DNA from: Polycladomyces zharkentensis | GTDB lineage: Bacteria; Bacillota; Bacilli; Thermoactinomycetales; JIR-001 | Length of the DNA stretch: 64,000 nt | Reading direction: 5' to 3' | Assembly: GCF_016938855.1 (NCBI RefSeq) | Contig: NZ_JAFHAP010000008.1 | Coordinates: forward strand, 186,280 to 250,279 | Shown here: piece after piece, positions 26,990-35,133 of the stretch | Layout of the letters: each line of letters opens with the position of its first letter | Position numbering within the stretch: the stretch's first letter is position 1 | Program-made: the position numbers and the translations under genes | The notes under the pieces: generated by a model | Seen by the model: only the letters and a program-made list of their open reading frames with translations | What the model was told of the DNA's origin: nothing | Databases searched by the model: none

Positions 26990-27616
26990 TTAGCCGGTAT
27001 TAGCGCCCCAAAACAATTGATAAATGAGATATAAGGCTACGCCCCAAATAATCAACGCAGACAACTTGTTGATTTTACCAACAATCGTACCGGTACGATC
27101 GATGTTCCCAACGATTCTTCCAGCTATAGCCAGTCCGAAAAACCAAGCCCATGAAACAAATATGCATGCCAGGGTGAAAGCCATCTTTTCTGTTCCTGTA
27201 TAACTTAGAGAGTTGGTTCCAATCACTCCTACAGTATCTAAAATAGCATGAGGATTCAATAGGGAAACCGAAGCAGCAAATGCAATTTGCTTTTTAGGTG
27301 AAACTTCCTCTTCGCGATGACTTGGAGAGCCCCCATGGGAACGCCACACTGACAAACCCATATACAAGAGAAAGAAAATACCGATACCAAATAATACAAA
27401 TTGCAACCATGAAACAGTTAATATGACAAAAGAAACACCCAGTACAGCGGCAACAATTAATAAGGTGTCGCAAATGGAAGCTGTAATGATAACAGGCAGT
27501 ACTCTTAAGAAACGAGATTGTACTGCTCCTTGGTTAAACACAAACACATTTTGTGCTCCAAGCGGAATGATCAAACCAAATGCCAATACCAAACCATGTA
27601 AAGTCGCGCCGATCAT
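26990..27616 (-). CDS. LysE/ArgO-family amino-acid exporter
   Basis: 208 residues from ATG 27616, which has AGGAGG eight bases upstream. Six hydrophobic segments fit the LysE topology. GLVLAFGLIIPLGAQNVFVFNQGA is the family's N-terminal signature, and SLLNPHAILDTVGVIG is the conserved NPxxxxD loop. It should export basic or other amino acids across the membrane. It is a single-gene unit with its own terminator. Confidence 0.9.
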   Translation of the reverse strand: MIGATLHGLVLAFGLIIPLGAQNVFVFNQGAVQSRFLRVLPVIITASICDTLLIVAAVLGVSFVILTVSWLQFVLFGIGIFFLLYMGLSVWRSHGGSPSHREEEVSPKKQIAFAASVSLLNPHAILDTVGVIGTNSLSYTGTEKMAFTLACIFVSWAWFFGLAIAGRIVGNIDRTGTIVGKINKLSALIIWGVALYLIYQLFWGANTG

Positions 27617-27749
27617 TTTCACATCCTCCTATATCAAAAGGAACAGAAGCGATATTGTATGATTGTGATCGTTTCAATACGATCCAAAGCGAATATGATA
27701 TGGTCTTAAAGCGAAAAAAGGTCGTCTTGCCAAGGCGACCTTCAATTCC

Positions 27750-27975
27750 CGTCATCGCCTTATATCCAAGAACTCGATCATGAGATCCCGCGCTCCAACA
27801 GCAGGTGAACCATCATCCTCCAGCAAAGCTGCTTCGTATGTTTTGCTATTTCGTGAGGTAACCATCTGTACCACTTCCAACTCCGGATGTCGGGATCATG
27901 CCAAGACAAATTGTTGACCGGCCATTCCCGTTGCACCAACAATGGCCGTTTTTCACTTCGTCACATTGATCCCTC
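27750..27975 (-). pseudogene. Aspartate-semialdehyde dehydrogenase N-terminal remnant
   Basis: On the minus strand, KTAIVGATGMAGQQFVLA at the start matches the GATGxVGQ loop of Asd. After a frameshift, PELEVVQMVTSRNSKTYEAAL continues the expected beta-2 and following region. It then ends, and the rest of the roughly 340-residue enzyme is missing. Stops and frame changes show it is dead. Confidence 0.65.
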
Positions 27976-28669
27976 CAGTGCCATACAGGAAATTCATACA
28001 ACAATATTATTATAATTATTTAATAAAGAACAATAAAAATGTTTGATAGATATCATTACAAAAAGCGATGGTCAGGAAACAGTTAAGCTGGTTATGCATG
28101 TTTTCCCGGTTCTCAAATGATGCAAAGACGAACGCGACGGTGAAAAAGTTTCATCTCACGGCGAAAGCGGGAGTCTTAAAACTGAAGAATGTTGGAGAAT
28201 ACGTGAACTGTGAACGGGTCCTCTCCAGAACCGGAGATCCGCATGCAAAAAGGTGACCGTGTTGTCGTTGTCTTAGTAACTTTAGTCAATCACAGAGAGG
28301 GCACATATCCCATCCATTTTGGGTTTCATGCGTGAACCGATGAGGAAAGTGCGTGTCCGAAGCGATCGAGTCATCGTGTATGTTCACCAACGGTAAATAA
28401 TGGATAATATTCTGTTATTTACATTTGAGTGAATTTCACTTATGTGTTAGTATAATGGATCTGATGAAAGCACTGTAACCCTTGTGGTGTGATCATCAAA
28501 TGGAAGTCGTAATGAAATAATATGAGAAACGAAAAAAGGTGAGTTTCTGCGATCACACAAACTGACGAGAGCAACGAGTATTGTGGTACAAGCTGAAAAG
28601 AGATACGATGGGTGGCCACCTGGCCAACTTCCTAACGCCTATAAAAATATGGGAGAGGGGGGAGAAAAG
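27976..28669. other. Intergenic region upstream of the SpoU methyltransferase
   Basis: AT-rich, with no recognisable gene. TTAGTATAAT (TATAAT at 28451-28456) is a plausible extended -10 box for the downstream gene; its -35 is unclear. Short open frames near 28068-28256 look non-coding. Confidence 0.4.
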
Positions 28670-29443
28670 TTGCGAGTATCAACTCAAAAGTCCGGGAAAG
28701 AAAATGATTTGATCCAAATGCTGTTGGAAACAGGTTTATTGCAGGAAAAAGAGCGCTGGATATGGGAGATGATCCAGCCTGAGCGATTGATGCGGTTGTA
28801 TCAGGTGTTGAATCAACGTACAAGATATATCTCGGTTTTGCTTGAAGCTGTTGATGACGGACACAACCAAGCAGCGGTTCTGCGGACGGCGGATGCCTTT
28901 GGCATCCAGAATATCTCCGTTGTCACCGGGAATAAACCGTTTGAACCGAGCAAGAAGATTACTCAAGGTTCCCATAAATGGCTGACGATCAGAAAGAAGC
29001 CCGATCTGCAAACGGCGATAAAAGATTTGAAGTCGGAGGGTTATCAAATCTACGCCACATATCTTGGGGATGATGCTGTTCCGATCGGGGAAATCGACCT
29101 TTCCAAGCCCACCGTGCTCATTTTCGGCAACGAGCACAAGGGAATCTCGAAGGAAGCAGCCAACCTGGCGGATGGGAAATTCTATATTCCCATGTATGGC
29201 TTTGTGCAAAGTTTCAACATCTCCGTAGCAGCGGCGCTTGCCTTGCAGGAAGTAACGAAACGGGCCCGTGAGATAGCCGGAGATCGCTATGGTCTGACCG
29301 ACGAGGAGAAACGGGAGTTGCTGCTGGAATGGATCATGAAAACGCTTCGGCCACAAGTCCGGAAAAAGGTGCAAAAGAAATTGGAGATGTCAAGGCAAAC
29401 GCCTGCCAACCAAAAAAGCAGCGTCCACAGGTTAACCGGCTGA
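28670..29443 (+). CDS. trmH: SpoU-type tRNA/rRNA ribose methyltransferase (TrmH-like)
   Basis: 257 residues from TTG 28670, chosen because GGGGGGAG stands seven bases before it. The three SpoU knot motifs are present: NQAAVLRTADAFGI (motif 1), TVLIFGNEHKGIS (motif 2) and IPMYGFVQSFNISVAAALAL (motif 3). It methylates a ribose 2'-OH using S-adenosylmethionine. The arrangement resembles TrmH (tRNA Gm18), but exact target assignment is uncertain. The C-terminal tail is Lys- and Gln-rich. It is transcribed alone and ends at the hairpin 29477-29518. Confidence 0.85.
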   Translation: MRVSTQKSGKENDLIQMLLETGLLQEKERWIWEMIQPERLMRLYQVLNQRTRYISVLLEAVDDGHNQAAVLRTADAFGIQNISVVTGNKPFEPSKKITQGSHKWLTIRKKPDLQTAIKDLKSEGYQIYATYLGDDAVPIGEIDLSKPTVLIFGNEHKGISKEAANLADGKFYIPMYGFVQSFNISVAAALALQEVTKRAREIAGDRYGLTDEEKRELLLEWIMKTLRPQVRKKVQKKLEMSRQTPANQKSSVHRLTG

Positions 29444-29476
29444 TAAACCATGGGCTGGATGTTTCCATCCCCAATG

Positions 29477-29518
29477 AATAACGGCTCTTTCGCTTAATCG
29501 CGAACAGAGCCGTTATTT
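29477..29518. terminator. Bidirectional terminator
   Basis: AATAACGGCTCT and AGAGCCGTTATT form a long stem, extended by a TTCGC/GCGAA pair with a one-base bulge. It lies between the convergent methyltransferase and M42 peptidase genes, with T-rich flanks on both sides. Confidence 0.85.
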
Positions 29519-29531
29519 CCATCTATACGAC

Positions 29532-30611
29532 TTAGTATTGATGGAGACGTTCCACAGTCGTGAGATCCAGCTTTTTCACCAGCGCGGTCAGCAATTGAAC
29601 CAGCTGTTCCAAGTCATCTTCATGAATAATGGAAGTGTGGCTGTGGATATACCGTGACGGAATCCCTACGGAAATCGTCGGTACACCTTGATGGTGTAAA
29701 TGAATGCGGCCGGCATCGGTGGCACCGCGGTCGATACTCTCATACTGCAATGGGATATCCAGCTCTTTTGCCGTATCCCTGAGCATCTGGAGCAAGCCGC
29801 GGTGTGCAATGTGCAGTGCATCGTAAATGACGACCAGCGGACCCTTTCCCAGATGACAGGGAGCTTGATCCGGCGAGGTGCCCGGTATGTCTCCGCCCAA
29901 CCCCACATCGATCACGATGGCGACGTCCGGGTCCACCACGGCTGCGGAGGTTCCGGCACCGCGAATGCCCACTTCTTCCATGACCGTTCCCACCGCATAC
30001 AGGGTGCCCGGTAACTCCTTCTGATCCAACCTGCGCATCACTTCCACGGCTACCGCGCAGCCCATTCGGTTGTCCATTGCTTTGGCCAACCAATACTTCG
30101 GATTGGCCATCACCGTAAACGGCGAGTGGGGGACGATGGGATCGCCGGGACGAACCCCCATGGCTTCGGCTTCGTTCCGGTCCGCCACCCCGATATCGAT
30201 AAACAGATCCTTGAGTTCCACCGCTTCCTTACGTTTGGCGGGCGGGAGCGAATGGGGAGGCTGCGAGCCGATGACCCCCAGCAATGTACCTTGCTGAGTC
30301 CGAACTTCAACGCGCTGGGCCGGCAACACTTGGCTCCACCATCCGCCCAACGGTTGAAACTTCAAATAGCCTTCGTCGGTGATCCGGGTCACCATCCAAC
30401 CCACTTCATCCAAATGTCCGGCCAACATCACCCGCGGTCGATCCTGCGTCCCCCGTTTTTCGGCAATCAGGGAACCGAGGTTGTCGGTGGTGATGTGATC
30501 GGCATGGGGTTCGACCCATTTCCGCATCACATCGCGTACCGGTTGCTCGTATCCTGATGGACCGAATGCTTCCGTCAGTTCTTTTAACATGACTTTCAAT
30601 GATGCTTGCAT
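29532..30611 (-). CDS. M42-family metallo-aminopeptidase
   Basis: 359 residues from ATG 30611 (MQASLKVMLKELTEAFGPSG), with AAGGAG upstream. The di-metal ligands of M42 enzymes are visible: AGHLDEVG (His), KAMDNRMG (bridging Asp), TVMEEVGIRG (catalytic Glu and metal Glu), IVIDVG (Asp) and the late RYIHSHTS (His). These cytosolic tetrahedral enzymes trim short peptides from the N-terminus. A paralogue of about the same size is encoded on the opposite strand at 31605-32672, and a regulator gene lies directly upstream. Confidence 0.92.
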   Translation of the reverse strand: MQASLKVMLKELTEAFGPSGYEQPVRDVMRKWVEPHADHITTDNLGSLIAEKRGTQDRPRVMLAGHLDEVGWMVTRITDEGYLKFQPLGGWWSQVLPAQRVEVRTQQGTLLGVIGSQPPHSLPPAKRKEAVELKDLFIDIGVADRNEAEAMGVRPGDPIVPHSPFTVMANPKYWLAKAMDNRMGCAVAVEVMRRLDQKELPGTLYAVGTVMEEVGIRGAGTSAAVVDPDVAIVIDVGLGGDIPGTSPDQAPCHLGKGPLVVIYDALHIAHRGLLQMLRDTAKELDIPLQYESIDRGATDAGRIHLHHQGVPTISVGIPSRYIHSHTSIIHEDDLEQLVQLLTALVKKLDLTTVERLHQY

Positions 30612-30739
30612 CTCCGGTTCTCCTTTTTTACAGATTGGCATCATCAATATATGCGTCGACATATGGCACAAGGATTCCATTGCAGATGTTGATGACGATT
30701 TCATCATATCCTGTCAGAGACGGATGGACAACCGGTTTG

Positions 30740-31072
30740 CTAACGACTGGTTTCCACAGGACGCCATTGTTGGATCACCGAGCGGATGTCGTCCACCTTC
30801 TTCCAATATGCTTCCATCGTCGACCGACCTTTGGGTGTGATCCGGATGGTGGTTTGTGGAATTTTTTTGCGAATGAAGTGTTTGTCCACTTCAATCAGAC
30901 CTGCTTCTTCCAATTTGGACAGGTGACACGACAGGTTTCCTTTTGTCAACCCGGTCAGTTCCTGTAAAAACAGGAACTCCGCTATAGTACAGGCATACAG
31001 AGCGGACATGATCGCCAGGCGGGCAGGCTCGTGCACGGTTTTGTCCAAACGCGCCAGTTCCTTGAAGGGCAT
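30740..31072 (-). CDS. Winged-helix transcriptional regulator
   Basis: 110 residues from ATG 31072, with GAGGTGAT upstream. HEPARLAIMSALYACTIAEFLFLQELTGLTKGNLSCHLSKLEEAGLIEV is an ArsR/MarR-like winged-helix core, with the recognition helix at TKGNLSCHLSKLEEAG. ITPKGRSTMEAYWKKV at the end is the typical wing and dimer helix. No metal-binding cysteine pair is seen, so it is probably not an ArsR metal sensor. It is transcribed in the same direction as the M42 gene below it, which may be its target. Confidence 0.82.
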   Translation of the reverse strand: MPFKELARLDKTVHEPARLAIMSALYACTIAEFLFLQELTGLTKGNLSCHLSKLEEAGLIEVDKHFIRKKIPQTTIRITPKGRSTMEAYWKKVDDIRSVIQQWRPVETSR

Positions 31073-31235
31073 CAAGGGGGATCACCTCGAAATAAATGGA
31101 AGATCTTTGTTTCATCATATAAGACAGATCAATTCATATCAACAACCGGTCTACACTACAAACCAAATGCAAAAAACAATTGGGCTGAAAGCCCGTAATT
31201 TCCCATACTTTGATATAATCAAAGCGGATGCCCGC

Positions 31236-31406
31236 TCAATCGACAAAACGAATGCGATCCAGTTGCTGTCGAAGCTGTCCGCGGATCGATTGCAAATAAG
31301 CCTGGCGAAGCTGGGCTTGTTCGCGCTTTTCCTCCGGGGTTAAGCCTTCATTTTTTTGCTTGCGGGCCAATTCGTTAATGCGTTGAATCATTTCTTTGGT
31401 AATCAC
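31236..31406 (-). CDS. DUF896 (YnzC/UPF0291) family small protein
   Basis: A 56-codon gene. VITKEMIQRINELARKQKN followed by GLTPEEKREQAQLRQAYL and IRGQLRQQLDRI is the DUF896 pattern, a small helical hairpin protein widespread in Firmicutes and linked in Bacillus to the SOS-regulated yneA operon. The start is GTG 31406 with GAGGAG about eight bases upstream. Here it sits alone between a regulator and an M42 peptidase. The molecular role of the family is not established. Confidence 0.85.
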   Translation of the reverse strand: MITKEMIQRINELARKQKNEGLTPEEKREQAQLRQAYLQSIRGQLRQQLDRIRFVD

Positions 31407-31457
31407 GTCACTCACTCCTCTTTACACACTTTACCGGAAGTCGCGATGGATGGCAAG

Positions 31458-31578
31458 TCATTCGTGTATGCCCCAACAATCCCCGTGAAGGGGATCACGG
31501 GCAAAGCATCATCCCACAATGCAAATACCCAAAGGGTACTTCCTATGGACGCCCGCGGGCTTTTTGACAGCCATTTCT
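31458..31578 (-). mobile_element. IS605-type left-end fragment, copy B
   Basis: Read on the minus strand it begins after TTTAC (31583-31579) with AGAAATGGCTGTC, as copy A does. It contains the hairpin-rich block CGTCCATAGGAAGTACCC seen in copy C, then GTGGGATGA and a CCCCTTCACGGGG stem shared with copy A. Similarity stops near 31458, so only the left end survives. It lies just upstream of the M42 gene at 31605 and could affect its leader. Confidence 0.65.
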
Positions 31579-31604
31579 GTAAATGGAGAAAGGATGACGA
31601 ACCA

Positions 31605-32672
31605 ATGATTCAATGGGAACTGTTTCGAGAACTGACACAGACACCTGCAGCACCCGGTTTTGAACAGGAATTGCGCCGGGTGATACGCAAACACCTGGAA
31701 CCGCTGGCCGATGAGGTTGTGCAGGACCGGTTGGGCAGCGTGTTCGGCGTCAAGCGGGGTGACGAGGAACACCCCCGGGTGATGGTGGCTGGACATATGG
31801 ATGAAGTAGCCATGATGATCACCCGCATCACCGAAGATGGCTTTCTCAAATTCCAACCGTTGGGCGGATGGTGGAGCCAAGTGATGCTGGCGCAACGGGT
31901 GGAGATCATCAATGAAAAAGGAGAGCGAATCCCCGGTGTGATCGGCTCCGTGCCGCCTCATCTGTTGGATGTGGAAGCGCGTAAAAAGCCGGTGGACATT
32001 CAGAAAATGTTTATCGACATTGGTGCACGGGACAGGGATGAAGTCGAATCGCTGGGTATTCAGCCCGGTGATGCAGCCGTTCCTGTCTGTCCTTATGTGG
32101 AAATGGCCACCGGCAGACGGATCATGACCAAAGCGTGGGATAACCGCTTTGGTTGCGGGATGGCGATCGAGCTGTTGCGGGAACTGAAAGGCACTCCCCA
32201 CCCCAATACCGTTTATGCGGGTGCCACCGTTCTGGAAGAGGTGGGCGCCCGCGGAGCGAAAACATCCGCCCAGATGATCGAACCGGATGTGTTTTTTGCC
32301 GTGGATGCAGGTCCGGCCGGGGATACACCCGGAGTGCGCGACGGATTCGGCAAACTCGGCAAAGGGGTGGTCATCCGCATCTTCGACCGGACGATGGTCA
32401 CGCTTCCCGGTATGCGGGAGTTTTTGCTGGATACGGCGGAGTCAGAAGGGATTCCGTACCAGTTTTTCGTTTCCCAAGGGGGAACGGATGCCGGCCAAGC
32501 GCACCTGACAGGAAAAGGCGTGCCCTCCGCGGCGGTGGGCATCGTTGCTCGTTACATCCATTCCCATGCGTCCGTGATCGATAAAGAGGATGTGGAAGCG
32601 GCCAAGCAATTTTTGGTAGCGCTTGTCAAACGTCTTGACAAGTCTGCGCTGGAGTCGATCCGTGGGCATTGA
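31605..32672 (+). CDS. M42-family metallo-aminopeptidase
   Basis: 355 residues from ATG 31605 (MIQWELFRELTQTPAAPGFE). Longer open sequence upstream is the IS605 left-end fragment, not protein. Metal and catalytic motifs: AGHMDEVA (His), KAWDNRFG (bridging Asp), TVLEEVGARG (Glu pair), FAVDAG (Asp) and RYIHSHAS (His). It is a paralogue of the product of 29532-30611, with strong local identity such as LKFQPLGGWWSQV. It likely trims peptides in the cytosol. Confidence 0.92.
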   Translation: MIQWELFRELTQTPAAPGFEQELRRVIRKHLEPLADEVVQDRLGSVFGVKRGDEEHPRVMVAGHMDEVAMMITRITEDGFLKFQPLGGWWSQVMLAQRVEIINEKGERIPGVIGSVPPHLLDVEARKKPVDIQKMFIDIGARDRDEVESLGIQPGDAAVPVCPYVEMATGRRIMTKAWDNRFGCGMAIELLRELKGTPHPNTVYAGATVLEEVGARGAKTSAQMIEPDVFFAVDAGPAGDTPGVRDGFGKLGKGVVIRIFDRTMVTLPGMREFLLDTAESEGIPYQFFVSQGGTDAGQAHLTGKGVPSAAVGIVARYIHSHASVIDKEDVEAAKQFLVALVKRLDKSALESIRGH

Positions 32673-32798
32673 CGACGACAGATACCGGTTCACTCCTTGG
32701 AAATTCGAAATAGGCTACAGGGATTTGGGAATCTCTGGAGAACCCTACAGTAACCTCCCTGTTGCCGGCTCGGATTGTCCGGAAAGGAGATGAATCGG

Positions 32799-33797
32799 TT
32801 GTTGATCATCAATGTGTTGTTGGTGGCGCTGGGGATAACGATCGTGCTGTCCCCGGTGGTCATCCCCATTCTTCGCCGTTTGAAATTCGGCCAAAGCATC
32901 CGGGAAGAAGGACCACAGGGACACCTGAAGAAGGCGGGAACCCCGACGATGGGCGGTGTGATCTTTCTCACGGCGATCGTGCTGACCGTCATTCCGTTCA
33001 GTCAGCATTGGCTGAAAAGACTGGTCAACGCCGACGTGTTTTTTCTTTTGTTCGCCACCCTGGGCTATGGCATTTTGGGGTTTCTGGACGATTACATCAA
33101 AGTGGTGATGAAACGCAATTTGGGGTTGACCGCTCGCCAAAAGTTGTTGGGTCAGCTTTTCATCGGGCTGGTTTTGTTCTGGGTGTTGTTGGAAGTGCGG
33201 GTATTTCACCCCAACACGATCGGGTACATCTTTTCCGTTGGCGTACCGGGAACGGACTGGATCATCCACTTGAACTGGCTGTATCTTCCGCTGTTGTTGT
33301 TTATCATGATCGCCACTTCCAACGCTGTTAATCTGACAGACGGCCTGGACGGGTTGTTGGCGGGAACTGCTGTGGCCGCCTACACTGCCTATGCCGTGAT
33401 CGGCTGGGTGCAAAGCAATCTGGCCGTGGTTCTGTTTGCAGTGGCCGTGATCGGGGCGTTGCTCGGGTTTTTGGCGTTTAACGCGCATCCGGCCAAAGTG
33501 TTTATGGGAGACACGGGCTCATTGGCGCTGGGAGGCGGATTGGCGGCATTGTCCGTCATCACCAAAACGGAATTGCTTTTACCGATTATCGGTGCGGTTT
33601 TTGTGGCGGAAGCCTTGTCCGTTATTTTGCAGGTGATTTCGTTCAAATGGCGGGGCAGACGCATTTTCCGCATGAGTCCGTTACACCACCATTTTGAGCT
33701 TTGCGGATGGTCCGAGTGGAAGGTGGTGGTCGTTTTCTGGATGGCTGGATGGATGTTCGCGGTGGCGGGGATCTATCTGGAGGTGTTCGTGAGATAA
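32799..33797 (+). CDS. mraY: Phospho-N-acetylmuramoyl-pentapeptide transferase (MraY), stand-alone
   Basis: About 332 residues if started at TTG 32799, nine bases after AAAGGAG; ATG 32790 touches that site and is less likely. Around ten membrane segments. LRRLKFGQSIREEGPQGHLKKAGTPTMGG, DDYIKV, NLTDGLDGL, and the HHHFEL loop with GWSEWKVV are the MraY signatures, with catalytic Asp residues and the His loop intact. It transfers phospho-MurNAc-pentapeptide to undecaprenyl phosphate (lipid I). It is not in a dcw cluster; no other murein gene is nearby, so it may be a second copy. Confidence 0.92.
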   Translation: MLIINVLLVALGITIVLSPVVIPILRRLKFGQSIREEGPQGHLKKAGTPTMGGVIFLTAIVLTVIPFSQHWLKRLVNADVFFLLFATLGYGILGFLDDYIKVVMKRNLGLTARQKLLGQLFIGLVLFWVLLEVRVFHPNTIGYIFSVGVPGTDWIIHLNWLYLPLLLFIMIATSNAVNLTDGLDGLLAGTAVAAYTAYAVIGWVQSNLAVVLFAVAVIGALLGFLAFNAHPAKVFMGDTGSLALGGGLAALSVITKTELLLPIIGAVFVAEALSVILQVISFKWRGRRIFRMSPLHHHFELCGWSEWKVVVVFWMAGWMFAVAGIYLEVFVR

Positions 33798-34604
33798 ATG
33801 TTGTACCACCGGGATATCGGGTCCGGCATGCCGGTTCTGATGCTGCACGGATTCGGTCTGGATCACCGGTCGATGATGGGATATATGGAGCCGTTGTTTC
33901 AGAAACGGAACGGTTGGCGCAGAATCTATGCCGATTTGCCGGGAATGGGAAGAACCGGGGAGCTGGACGGGATCGAATGTGCGGACGACTTGTTGGGGGC
34001 CATTTTGTCGCTGATCGATGAGACCATCGGGGACCAAGCTTTTCTGATCGCGGGAGAATCCTACGGTGGCTATCTGGCACGGGGCGTTTTGGCCAAAAGG
34101 ATCTCTCAAGTGGCCGGGATGCTCCTCGTCTGTCCGGTTGTAGAACCCGACAAAAGCAAACGAACTCTGCCGGAGCGGACCGTTTTGTATCGCGACGAAT
34201 GCTTTGTGGCCACGTTGACTGACGAAGTGAAGGAGATGTGGGAATCCATTGCCGTGATTCAAGATCGAAAACATTGGGAGATGATGAAACGAGAGCTTCT
34301 TCCCGGTGAGGAATTATCCCGTTTGCACACCCGTTTTTTGGCCAAGATCAAACGGAACTACGCTTTCAACTTCAACCCGGACTTGTTGGATTCCCCTTTC
34401 GGTCACCCGGTGCTGATCGTAACCGGCCGACAAGATCACATTACCGGTTTCCACGATGCGTGGTCCCTGGTGAAAATGTATCCACGAGCCAGTTTTGCCG
34501 TGCTTGACGGCGCAGGACACAATTTGTCCATTGAGCAACGAGAGACGTTGCGTGTGCTGATTGGGGATTGGTTGGATCGGGTGATGAAATGCAACACGGT
34601 TTGA
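33798..34604 (+). CDS. Alpha/beta-hydrolase
   Basis: 268 residues, with ATG 33798 directly abutting the mraY stop. LHGFGLDHRSM supplies the oxyanion HG motif, IAGESYGGYLARGV holds the nucleophile Ser (GESYGG), and the distal Asp (GRQDHI) and His (GAGHNLSIE) complete the triad. The family includes proline iminopeptidase-like and other small-molecule hydrolases. The zero spacing suggests co-translation with MraY, but a functional tie to cell-wall synthesis is unproven. Confidence 0.85.
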   Translation: MLYHRDIGSGMPVLMLHGFGLDHRSMMGYMEPLFQKRNGWRRIYADLPGMGRTGELDGIECADDLLGAILSLIDETIGDQAFLIAGESYGGYLARGVLAKRISQVAGMLLVCPVVEPDKSKRTLPERTVLYRDECFVATLTDEVKEMWESIAVIQDRKHWEMMKRELLPGEELSRLHTRFLAKIKRNYAFNFNPDLLDSPFGHPVLIVTGRQDHITGFHDAWSLVKMYPRASFAVLDGAGHNLSIEQRETLRVLIGDWLDRVMKCNTV

Positions 34605-34637
34605 ATAGCAAATCCAAAATGGCGGAAACCTATTTAC

Positions 34638-35081
34638 AGAAACTGCCGCCTAAAAGCCCACGGCGACCATAGGAAGTACCCTTGGGGTATTTTAATCGTG
34701 GGATGAAAGGCGGCGTTGCTCGGAATCCCCCTTGTGGAACGTATGAGCGGTGCTCATCCCACTGGTTATGGGTTCCGTTCCTTAAAAACGTTATGGTATG
34801 GGGTTCCAGCGGCGAATCAGTCTCTCCCGCTGGGTAAAACCATAAGAGTGAAAAAAGGAACTGGGACACTGGTAATACCACGGGCACTTCCGTTGGTCGC
34901 AGGTGTCCCGCCCATGCGGGTACATACAGCCCAGCTGTAGAACTGCATGGGATGGGCTGATGAGACAGCCCTGAACTTGGGAGTTGTCCGAAACAGAAAT
35001 GGACTGAGGACGTGAACTACCCAAGAATCCCACGGCGACCATAGGGAGTGCCTGTGGTACTTCAGCCGTGTGGAGTCTCAA
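34638..35081 (+). mobile_element. IS200/IS605-type decayed element (PATE-like), copy C
   Basis: The most complete of three related remnants, about 444 bases. It starts after TTTAC (34633-34637) and ends at TCAA (35078-35081), matching IS608-like cleavage sites. The left end folds strongly: GCCGCC/GGCGGC outside, CCCACG/CGTGGG inside, and GTACCC/GGGTAT in the middle. An internal open frame ends in GTGTLVIPRALPLVAG and VHTAQL, resembling a TnpB C-terminal tail. The right end has a second CCCACGGC...GCCGTGTGG hairpin. No transposase is encoded. Confidence 0.7.
34940..35081 (+). ncRNA. Possible omega-RNA scaffold relic
   Basis: This block is shared with copy A (AGAACTGCATGGGA, GTTGTCC, GGACTG-GGACG, GAATCCCAC) and ends in a stable hairpin at 35031-35073 at the element's right boundary, where TnpB guide RNAs end. 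The flanking bases would be the guide. Expression and function are unknown without a partner TnpB in the genome. Confidence 0.35.
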
Positions 35082-35117
35082 CATCAACAAACCCCCCAAT
35101 GATGAATATGGGGGGTT
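35082..35117 (-). terminator. Rho-independent terminator of the MFS gene
   Basis: AACCCCCC and GGGGGGTT form an eight-base stem. On the minus strand it is followed by TGTTGATGTT, 17 bases after the transporter stop. Confidence 0.7.
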
Positions 35118-35133
35118 CTGCAAGCAGAGAAGT

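Noticed and set aside
28068-28256. Possible 62-residue protein
   Set aside because: No ribosome site, no motif and no support from context; probably chance.
31356-31604. An 83-codon N-terminal extension of the M42 peptidase
   Set aside because: It reads through the IS605 left-end fragment, and the internal ATG at 31605 begins exactly where family similarity starts.
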